A model generated the notes under the pieces. It did no database searches. It had not been told where the DNA came from and saw nothing but the letters and a program-made list of their open reading frames with translations. Of a DNA stretch of 7,266 bases, positions 1-5,375 are shown in pieces. This DNA is from Polaromonas sp. (GTDB taxonomy: Bacteria; Pseudomonadota; Gammaproteobacteria; Burkholderiales; Burkholderiaceae_C). The stretch lies in the NCBI GenBank assembly GCA_023259235.1, contig JAHFQQ010000180.1:1-7266 (forward strand), in the 5' to 3' direction. Each line of letters starts with the position of its first letter. Within the stretch, counting starts at the first letter, position 1. The translations under genes were made by a program, and so were the position numbers.

Positions 1-1041
1 GGGCCCAGCGCAGGGGGCGCGGTCTATTCGCCGGCCATGACCGACTTCATCTTCATGGTGAAAGACAGCTCCTACATGTTTGTGACGGGCCCCGAAGTGG
101 TGAAGACCGTGACGCACGAGGAAGTCACGGCCGAGGAACTGGGGGGTGCCATCACGCACACCACCAGGAGCGGTGTCGCCGACCTGGCCTTCGAGAACGA
201 TGTCGAGGCGCTGCTGATGCTGCGCCGGCTCTACAACTACCTGCCGCTGAACAACCGGGAAAAAGCCCCGGTGCGCCCCAGCAACGATCCGGCAGACCGC
301 ATGGACAAGAGCCTGGACACCCTGGTTCCCGAAAATCCGAACAAGCCTTACGACATGAAGGAGCTGATCACGAAGACGGTGGATGACGGCGACTTTTTCG
401 AGATTCAGCCCGAGTACGCAAAAAACATCATCATCGGCTTTGCCCGCATGGAAGGCCAGTCGGTCGGCATCGTTGCCAACCAGCCGCTGGTGCTGGCCGG
501 CTGCCTGGACATCAGGAGCTCCATCAAGGCAGCGCGCTTCGTGCGTTTTTGCGATGCCTTCAACATTCCGGTCATCACTTTTGTCGATGTGCCCGGCTTC
601 ATGCCTGGCACCAGCCAGGAGTATGGCGGCATCATCCGCCATGGCGCCAAGCTGCTTTTTGCCTATGCCGAATGCACTGTGCCCAAGATCACCGTCATCA
701 CCCGCAAAGCCTACGGTGGCGCCTACGACGTGATGAGCTCCAAGCACCTGCGCGGCGATGTGAACTTTGCCTGGCCCAACGCCGAGATTGCCGTGATGGG
801 CGCCAAGGGCGCGGTGGAAATAATTTTCCGGGAAGACCGCAAAGACCCGGCCAAACTGGCCGCCAAGGAAGCCGAATACAAGGCGCGCTTTGCCAACCCC
901 TTCGTGGCCGGCGCGCGCGGCTTCATCGACGACGTGATCCTGCCGCACGAGACGCGCAAGCGCATTTGCCGCAGTCTGGTGATGCTGCGCGAGAAAAAAA
1001 TCGAGAACCCGTGGCGCAAGCACGGGAACATTCCGTTGTGA
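1..1041 (+). CDS. pccB: Propionyl-CoA carboxylase beta (carboxyltransferase) subunit, 5' end cut off
   Basis: This is the carboxyltransferase subunit, which moves the carboxyl group from carboxybiotin on PccA to propionyl-CoA in the cytoplasm. The reading frame is already open at base 1, so the gene enters from outside the window. About 346 residues are present, against roughly 510 in full-length PccB. The fragment starts at GPSAGGAVYSP (oxyanion/biotin-site loop, fragment residues 1-11). Further on come FVDVPGFMPGTSQEYGGIIRHGA and AYGGAYDVMSSKHL, and it ends in the typical ENPWRKHGNIPL tail. Asp243 of the fragment, in GGAYDVM, matches the residue known from Streptomyces PccB/AccB work to favour propionyl-CoA over acetyl-CoA. 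The first motif has Ser where GPC is usual in relatives, a mild change. The cognate alpha subunit gene lies downstream, but an HNH gene intervenes. The family call is secure; substrate preference is inferred. Confidence 0.95.
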   Translation, partial: GPSAGGAVYSPAMTDFIFMVKDSSYMFVTGPEVVKTVTHEEVTAEELGGAITHTTRSGVADLAFENDVEALLMLRRLYNYLPLNNREKAPVRPSNDPADRMDKSLDTLVPENPNKPYDMKELITKTVDDGDFFEIQPEYAKNIIIGFARMEGQSVGIVANQPLVLAGCLDIRSSIKAARFVRFCDAFNIPVITFVDVPGFMPGTSQEYGGIIRHGAKLLFAYAECTVPKITVITRKAYGGAYDVMSSKHLRGDVNFAWPNAEIAVMGAKGAVEIIFREDRKDPAKLAAKEAEYKARFANPFVAGARGFIDDVILPHETRKRICRSLVMLREKKIENPWRKHGNIPL

Positions 1042-1191
1042 GTTCTGTGGGTTTGAATATGAAGTTGTATCGCGCCGGAGCAGGCTGCCTGGGCGCTCTG
1101 CTCCGTGTCCCCCGCCCTGCGGGCTCCTCCTTTACCTACGCAGAACACCCAGGCAGCCTGCTCCTGGAAGATTGGGTTCTGTTATGAAGTT
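1042..1191. repeat. Imperfect direct repeats flanking the 88-bp inverted-repeat element
   Basis: GTTCTGT (1042-1048) followed by TATGAAGTT (1058-1066) occurs just after the pccB stop. The same two words recur in the same order, directly joined, at 1176-1191, where the second covers the HNH start codon. The upstream pair is separated by nine bases. The copies bracket the inverted-repeat element at 1077-1164. They could be remnants of a duplication made on insertion, or chance; the exact 9-base plus 7-base matches in order make pure chance less likely. Confidence 0.4.
1077..1164. repeat. 88-bp element with perfect 17-bp terminal inverted repeats
   Basis: GGAGCAGGCTGCCTGGG at 1077-1093 is the exact reverse complement of 1148-1164, with 54 bases between. 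The interior holds a second small hairpin, CCCGC-CCT-GCGGG (1111-1123). The element fills most of the gap between pccB and the HNH gene. The right arm ends two bases before the GGAAG that could serve as the HNH ribosome-binding site. In the transcript it would fold into a long stem. There is no U-tract, so it is not a standard terminator. It looks like a small dispersed palindromic element or a MITE-like remnant; no transposase is present and copy number cannot be judged here. Confidence 0.75.
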
Positions 1192-1852
1192 CGAACTAGA
1201 AAATCACTCTCGAAACACGTCTGACATAGCGTTGCTTGATGAATTGCGGCGGATCGCTTCACTTTTAAACAAGGCTACGGTAACGATCGACGAATTCAAC
1301 GATCATGCTTCTTTTCACAGCACAACTCTTTCAAGACGATTCGGGACCTGGATGAAGGCGCTGGATGCTGCTGGGTTGCAACGAACACGAAATTTGAATA
1401 TCACGAACGAGGCATTGTTTGAAAATTTGGCGGCAGTTTGGCTGAAGTTGGGAGGACAGCCGAAATACCAAGATTTGACTAAAGAACACTCTCTCTACTC
1501 ATCTGGAACCTACGAGAAGCGCTTCGGAACTTGGCGGAGAGCGCTGGAAGTATTTGTCGAGTGGGCAAACTCAGATGAGCCCAAGGTGCAGTCGAGTGAA
1601 ATGCCAGTAAATGCCCCAACCAAACGTGGTCCAAGAAACATCAATTGGCGTCTACGTGCCTTGGTTCTGATGCGCGACGGTGGGCGCTGTCAATTGTGCG
1701 GTGCCGAAGCCAAGGATGGAGTGAAGTTGCATATTGATCATGTGATTCCATGGGTTAACGGCGGTGAAACGAAATTGGCCAATTTGCAGGCGCTATGTGA
1801 AGTTTGCAATATTGGGAAAAGTGATGTCGAGCCATTGGCGCTCAAAAAGTAG
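1184..1852 (+). CDS. HNH endonuclease with two homing-endonuclease-associated repeats
   Basis: This is a predicted 222-residue DNA-binding nuclease. Two similar segments (about residues 15-68 and 76-126) each end in RFGTW-x2-AL, with FGTW at 53-56 and 114-117. They resemble the HNH-associated repeat found beside homing-type nucleases. A linker of about 25 residues follows, then a C-terminal HNH domain. That domain has Cys169/Cys172 (CQLC), HIDH with His183, Asp185 and His186, Asn200, and Cys205/Cys208 in LCEVCN. All expected zinc and catalytic positions are present, so it looks intact. ATG 1184 is preferred; GGAAG at 1166-1170 is 13 bases upstream, a long spacing, and the in-frame TTG at 1172 lacks a usable site. 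Base composition differs from its neighbours: 24 of 60 G+C at 1261-1320 and at 1381-1440, against 38 of 60 at 2041-2100 in pccA. This suggests acquisition. Its target and host role are unknown. Confidence 0.9.
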   Translation: MKFELENHSRNTSDIALLDELRRIASLLNKATVTIDEFNDHASFHSTTLSRRFGTWMKALDAAGLQRTRNLNITNEALFENLAAVWLKLGGQPKYQDLTKEHSLYSSGTYEKRFGTWRRALEVFVEWANSDEPKVQSSEMPVNAPTKRGPRNINWRLRALVLMRDGGRCQLCGAEAKDGVKLHIDHVIPWVNGGETKLANLQALCEVCNIGKSDVEPLALKK

Positions 1853-1860
1853 GAAGAAAG
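1851..1860 (+). promoter_or_regulatory. Ribosome-binding site of pccA, overlapping the HNH stop codon
   Basis: The purine-rich run AGGAAGAAAG lies 7 bases before the pccA ATG. Its first two bases are the last two of the HNH stop codon TAG (1850-1852). Ribosomes finishing the HNH gene would therefore stop on the pccA initiation region, so translational coupling is possible. Confidence 0.6.
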
Positions 1861-1867
1861 AATCGCT

Positions 1868-3916
1868 ATGTTCACCAAAATACTGATTGCCAACCGCGGC
1901 GAAATCGCCTGCCGCGTCATCAAGACGGCCCGCAAGATGGGCATCCAGACCGTCGCGGTGTATTCTGACGCCGACAAGGACGCGCGCCATGTGCTGTTGG
2001 CCGACGAGGCCGTCAACATCGGCCCGGCGCCGAGTCGCGACAGCTATTTGCAGGCCGACAGGATCATTGCCGCTTGCCAGCAGACCGGCGCGCAGGCAGT
2101 GCATCCGGGCTACGGTTTTTTGAGCGAAAACGCCGGCTTTGCCAAGCGGGTGGAAGAAGAGGGCATCGTCTTCATCGGCCCCAAGCATCACTCGATTGCC
2201 GCCATGGGCGACAAGATCGAGTCCAAGAAGCTGGCCGGTGCCGCAGGCGTCAACTGCATTCCCGGCGTCAACGACGCGATTGAAAGCGCTGAAAAGGCGG
2301 TTGAAATCGCCAAGGGCATCGGCTACCCGGTGATGATCAAGGCCAGCGCCGGAGGCGGCGGCAAGGGCCTGCGCGTGGCTCTCAATGACAAGGAGGCCTT
2401 CGAGGGCTTCACCAGTTGCCGAAATGAGGCGAAGAGCAGCTTTGGCGATGATCGCGTGTTTGTCGAGAAGTACGTGGAACAACCACGCCACATTGAAATC
2501 CAGTTGATTGGCGACAGTTTTGGCAATGTGATTTATCTCAATGAACGCGAATGTTCGCTCCAGCGCCGCCATCAGAAAGTGCTGGAAGAAGCACCCTCAC
2601 CGTTCATCAGTGACGCCACCCGCAAAGCCATGGGTGAGCAGGCCGTGGCCCTGGCCAAGGCGGTGAAGTATCAGAGTGCGGGAACGGTCGAGTTTGTGGT
2701 CGGCAGGGACCAGAGCTTCTACTTCCTGGAAATGAATACCCGCCTGCAGGTGGAGCACCCGGTCACCGAATGCATCACCGGGCTCGATCTGGTTGAGCTG
2801 ATGATCCGCGTGGCCGCTGGCGAGAAGCTGCCGCTGACGCAGGCGCAGGTCAAGCGCGACGGCTGGGCGATTGAATGCCGGATCAACGCTGAAGACCCTT
2901 TCCGGAACTTCTTGCCTTCCACCGGCCGGCTGGTGCGTTTTCAGCCGCCCAGGGAAACCATGTGGGCCGCCGACACCGAACACCTCTATGGCGTGCGGGT
3001 CGATACCGGCGTGCAGGACGGTGGCGAGATCCCGATGTATTACGACTCCATGATTGCCAAGCTCATCGTTCATGGCACTGACCGGAACGACGCGATTGCC
3101 AGGATGCGCGAAGCGCTGAACTGCTTTGTCATTCGCGGCATCAGCAGCAATATCCCGTTCCAGGCGGCCTTGCTGGCACACCCCAAAGTTGTGGCGGGTG
3201 ACTTCAATACCGGTTTTATCGCAGAGAACTACGCCAGCGGTTTTCGCGCCGAAGACGTGCCGCATGACGACGCCGGCTTCCTGGTGGCGCTGGCGGCTTA
3301 TGTGAATCGACGCATTCTGGGTCGCCGCGTCGGCATCAGCGGCCAGTTGCCGGGCCATGGCGTGACGGTAGGTGGAGAGTTTGTAGTGGTTGGTCTGGGC
3401 CCGGACGGGCGGAACACACCGTATCCGGCGGTGGTTCGCGATTACCAGGCGCAATCGGGCTCGAGCGCAGTTGATACGGGCGGTAAAAGCTATGAAATAT
3501 GTAGCGCCTGGCATCTCGGCGGCGCCCGCATTCGCGGCACCATCAATGGCCAGCCGTTCGCCGCCCAGGTCGAGCGCGGAGTGGGCAGGAATCCGCTGGC
3601 TATCCGCATCATTCACAATGGCACGCGATTTGATTCGCTGGTGCTGTCGCCGCGCGCTGCGCAGCTTCACGCCTTGATGCCCTACAAGGCGCCACCGGAC
3701 ATGAGCCGCTACGTGCTTTCGCCCATGCCTGGCCTGCTGGTTGACGTGGCGGTGCAGCCGGGGCAAAAGGTTCTAGCAGGCGAACGTGTGGCGGTGATTG
3801 AAGCCATGAAGATGGAAAACGTGCTGTTCGCCGCGGCCGACGGCGTGGTGGGCAAGGTGCTGGCTGTCAAGGGCGAGTCACTCAGCGTGGACCAGCCGAT
3901 TGTGGAGTTTGCATGA
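1868..3916 (+). CDS. pccA: Propionyl-CoA carboxylase alpha subunit (biotin carboxylase + biotin carrier)
   Basis: The protein has 682 residues, normal for PccA. It carboxylates its own biotin with ATP and bicarbonate and passes the carboxyl group to PccB. The N-terminal biotin carboxylase starts MFTKILIANRGEIACRVI. The ATP-grasp fold has Lys158, the glycine loop GGGGKG (162-167), His208, Lys237, Glu275, Glu288, Asn290 and Arg292 (EMNTRLQVEHP), and Arg338 in ECRINAEDP. These match the catalytic positions known from biotin carboxylase. A BT-type linker domain follows (about 470-610), and a C-terminal biotinyl domain ends the protein, with Lys648 in EAMKMEN as the biotin attachment site. No key residue is missing. 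Residues 541-546 (SYEICS) are encoded by a short repeat also found in rsxB. The start is fixed by conservation and a good ribosome-binding site. The complex is cytoplasmic. Confidence 0.96.
   Translation: MFTKILIANRGEIACRVIKTARKMGIQTVAVYSDADKDARHVLLADEAVNIGPAPSRDSYLQADRIIAACQQTGAQAVHPGYGFLSENAGFAKRVEEEGIVFIGPKHHSIAAMGDKIESKKLAGAAGVNCIPGVNDAIESAEKAVEIAKGIGYPVMIKASAGGGGKGLRVALNDKEAFEGFTSCRNEAKSSFGDDRVFVEKYVEQPRHIEIQLIGDSFGNVIYLNERECSLQRRHQKVLEEAPSPFISDATRKAMGEQAVALAKAVKYQSAGTVEFVVGRDQSFYFLEMNTRLQVEHPVTECITGLDLVELMIRVAAGEKLPLTQAQVKRDGWAIECRINAEDPFRNFLPSTGRLVRFQPPRETMWAADTEHLYGVRVDTGVQDGGEIPMYYDSMIAKLIVHGTDRNDAIARMREALNCFVIRGISSNIPFQAALLAHPKVVAGDFNTGFIAENYASGFRAEDVPHDDAGFLVALAAYVNRRILGRRVGISGQLPGHGVTVGGEFVVVGLGPDGRNTPYPAVVRDYQAQSGSSAVDTGGKSYEICSAWHLGGARIRGTINGQPFAAQVERGVGRNPLAIRIIHNGTRFDSLVLSPRAAQLHALMPYKAPPDMSRYVLSPMPGLLVDVAVQPGQKVLAGERVAVIEAMKMENVLFAAADGVVGKVLAVKGESLSVDQPIVEFA
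3489..3505 (+). repeat. 17-bp near-palindromic repeat inside pccA (copy 1)
   Basis: GCTATGAAATATGTAGC has 5-base arms that pair (one G-T wobble) around a 7-base AT-rich centre, in an otherwise GC-rich gene. It matches the rsxB copy (4843-4859, opposite strand) at 14 of 17 positions. It is read in frame as the last five residues of SYEICS plus part of the first, in the linker domain of PccA. Confidence 0.65.
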
Positions 3917-3918
3917 AT

Positions 3919-4077
3919 GTGGCCCCCACGGTCGCTCGCTTCGCGTAGCTTCCTGCACCTTGCAGGCCGCCGCTCGCCAGAGGCTTCGCTTCTGGTGCCT
4001 GTCCAAACCTGGTCAAGCAGGTTTGGACAGGCACCAGCCCCGAGGGGGCCACTGCGCCTGCGGCCCGGCGAAGCCGG
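3919..4077. repeat. Nested inverted-repeat element between pccA and the VOC gene
   Basis: The 247 bases between pccA and the VOC gene hold no credible gene but much symmetry. Outer arms GTGGCCCCC (3919-3927) and GGGGGCCAC (4044-4052) are exact inverted repeats. Inside is a perfect 20-bp inverted repeat, 3992-4011 against 4018-4037, with a 6-base loop. Further hairpins are CCTGCA-CCT-TGCAGG (3952-3966), an 8-pair stem with TTC loop at 3977-3995, and CCGGC-GAA-GCCGG (4065-4077). The 3977-3995 hairpin shares bases 3992-3995 with the 20-bp arm, so the two folds compete. No T-run follows, so it is not an ordinary terminator. It looks like a dispersed intergenic palindromic element that could alter messenger stability or expression of the VOC gene relative to pccA. 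Confidence 0.75.
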
Positions 4078-4163
4078 TTCCGCGGCCCCGGCTTGTATCA
4101 GACCGCCCGCACCTGTCACTTCGGGATGATCGGCGGCGGTGATTGTTCGTTGAGGAAAATAAT

Positions 4164-4640
4164 ATGATGCGTCCCTTCAAGGTGCTGGGCATCCAGCAAA
4201 TCGCCATAGGTGGCCCCAGCAAGGCGCGTTTGCGCACCTTGTGGGTGGACCTGCTGGGCCTGGAAGTCACCGGCAATTTTGTCAGTGAACGCGAAAACGT
4301 CGATGAAGACATTTGCGCCATCGGCAGTGGCCCGTTCAAGGTCGAGGTCGATCTGATGCAGCCGCTGGATGCAGACAAAAAGCCGGGCGTTCACACTACG
4401 CCGCTCAATCATGTGGGACTCTGGGTTGACGATCTGCCCAGGGCCGTGCAATGGTTGACCGCGCAGGGCGTGCGTTTCGCGCCCGGCGGCATCCGCAAGG
4501 GAGCAGCGGGTTTCGATATCTGTTTCCTGCATCCGAAAGCCAGCGCGGAGTTTCCGGTGTCGGGTGAAGGCGTGCTGATCGAAATGGTGCAGGCGCCGCC
4601 CGAGGTGATCCGCGCTTTTGCCGCCCTGCAAGCTGGCTGA
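4164..4640 (+). CDS. VOC-family protein, probable methylmalonyl-CoA epimerase
   Basis: This 158-residue protein has the two-module glyoxalase/VOC fold. Module one begins at VLGIQQIAIGG and contains LWVDLLGLEVTG. Module two begins at LNHVGLWVDDL and ends at GVLIEMVQAPPEV. Its place behind pccB/pccA suggests it interconverts (S)- and (R)-methylmalonyl-CoA, linking propionyl-CoA carboxylation to the mutase. Likely metal ligands are Gln12, Glu61 or Asp63, His83 and Glu140. Classical epimerases have His at the first position, where this protein has Gln. Gln is an accepted ligand there in some glyoxalase I enzymes. ATG 4164 follows GAGGAA (4152-4157) at 6 bases; ATG 4167 is the alternative, and an upstream in-frame TTG (4143) lacks a site. 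A lactoylglutathione-lyase-like or other VOC activity cannot be excluded from sequence alone. Confidence 0.85.
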   Translation: MMRPFKVLGIQQIAIGGPSKARLRTLWVDLLGLEVTGNFVSERENVDEDICAIGSGPFKVEVDLMQPLDADKKPGVHTTPLNHVGLWVDDLPRAVQWLTAQGVRFAPGGIRKGAAGFDICFLHPKASAEFPVSGEGVLIEMVQAPPEVIRAFAALQAG

Positions 4641-4644
4641 CCTG

Positions 4645-4660
4645 CCGGTTTTCCGGTTTT
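4645..4660 (+). terminator. Possible weak terminator between convergent genes
   Basis: The 25-base gap between the VOC gene and rsxB contains CCGG-TTTT-CCGG followed by TTTT on the + strand. The stem is only four pairs and the T-run only four, so this is a weak candidate. Nothing stronger is visible for either strand in the gap. Confidence 0.25.
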
Positions 4661-4665
4661 GGGGG

Positions 4666-5367
4666 CTATGCCTGTTTCTCGCGTTGTGCGCGTGCGCGGG
4701 CCAGCGCCGCTTCAATCACCGCCCGCTTGTGATCGGCGCGATCTGCGGCAAGTTCGAGCTTGCCCGGTAATCCGTCGCGCTGGCTTTCTTTTTTTTTGCT
4801 TGATGTTTTAGCGGTTTCACCCTTGTCAACAGGACGCCGATAGCTACTTGATTCATAGCGTTGCCGTGCCGTGTCGGCCTGTTGCTGCGACCAGGCGCGC
4901 CAGCCGGTTTGTGTGCCGGTGACATTTTCCAGGCTGATGCAATCGACCGGGCACACCGGCACGCACAACTCGCAGCCGGTGCAGTAGGGCTCGATCACGG
5001 TATGCATCATCTTGTGGCTGCCCAGAATGGCATCGGTTGGGCAGGCCTCGATGCAAAGTGTGCAGCCAATGCACCAGGCTTCGTCGATGACGGCCAGCGC
5101 ACGCGGGCCTTCGCTGCCGTTGGCCGGGTTCAGGGGCAGTGCGGGCAGGCCGATGATCGCGGCGAGGCGCTGCACACCTTCATTGCCGCCCGGTGGGCAC
5201 TGGTTAATGGCGGCGTTGCCGGCGGCGATGGCTCGCGCGTAGGCGGCGCAGTCGGAAAAGCCACAGCGCGTGCACTGGGTTTGCGGCAGCGCGGCGTGGA
5301 GGCGCTCGAAAAGAGTTTTGCTGGCGGGTGATGTCACCCGTCTATCGTCCGTCTCGTTGCGCCACAC
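4666..5367 (-). CDS. rsxB: RnfB/RsxB-type soluble ferredoxin, three 4Fe-4S clusters
   Basis: This 233-residue iron-sulphur protein is an electron carrier. The N-terminal FeS domain has Cys32, Cys35, Cys40 and Cys57 (CTRCGFSDC then CPPGG). A double 4Fe-4S ferredoxin domain follows, with Cys99/102/105/109 and Cys129/132/135/139, each set ending in CP. There is no N-terminal membrane helix of the kind seen in enterobacterial RnfB, and no other Rnf/Rsx subunit is in the window, so it is probably soluble and partner-free locally. The C-terminal 80 residues are charged and low-complexity. They include residues encoded by a 17-bp repeat (170-175) and an A9 run read as SKKKES. The start is uncertain: GTG 5367 has GAGG only one base upstream, and GTG 5337 (10 codons in) is an alternative. 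It begins just after the phaZ stop, so the two are probably cotranscribed. Confidence 0.88.
   Translation of the reverse strand: MWRNETDDRRVTSPASKTLFERLHAALPQTQCTRCGFSDCAAYARAIAAGNAAINQCPPGGNEGVQRLAAIIGLPALPLNPANGSEGPRALAVIDEAWCIGCTLCIEACPTDAILGSHKMMHTVIEPYCTGCELCVPVCPVDCISLENVTGTQTGWRAWSQQQADTARQRYESSSYRRPVDKGETAKTSSKKKESQRDGLPGKLELAADRADHKRAVIEAALARARAQREKQA
4843..4859 (-). repeat. 17-bp near-palindromic repeat inside rsxB (copy 2)
   Basis: On the coding strand this reads GCTATGAATCAAGTAGC, identical to the pccA copy at 14 of 17 positions, with the differences confined to the centre. It is read in the same phase, giving RYESSS here and SYEICS in PccA. It lies in the variable tail of the ferredoxin, after the last cluster-binding cysteine. 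Confidence 0.65.
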
Positions 5368-5375
5368 ACCTCGGG

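Noticed and set aside
1059..1187. A 42-codon open frame from ATG 1059 whose TGA overlaps the HNH start as ATGA
   Set aside because: It is made almost wholly of the inverted-repeat element and has no good ribosome-binding site. The overlap is suggestive of coupling but more likely fortuitous.
1793..2572. 259-codon open frame on the minus strand across the HNH end and pccA start
   Set aside because: Opposite strand to two well-supported genes, no family features and no start context.
2597..3766. Long open frame (389 codons) on the minus strand within pccA
   Set aside because: Antisense shadow of a GC-rich conserved gene; its protein is rich in His, Arg and Ala with no recognisable domain.
3992..4037. 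20-bp perfect hairpin as a Rho-independent terminator after pccA
   Set aside because: No T-run follows on either strand; C/G-rich sequence flanks it, so it is kept as a repeat only.
3900..4142. Short open frames of 70-80 codons through the pccA-VOC gap
   Set aside because: They translate the palindromic element and have no protein-like composition or ribosome-binding site.
4116..4715. 199-codon open frame on the minus strand opposite the VOC gene
   Set aside because: Shadow frame spanning the VOC gene and the convergent junction; no domain is visible.
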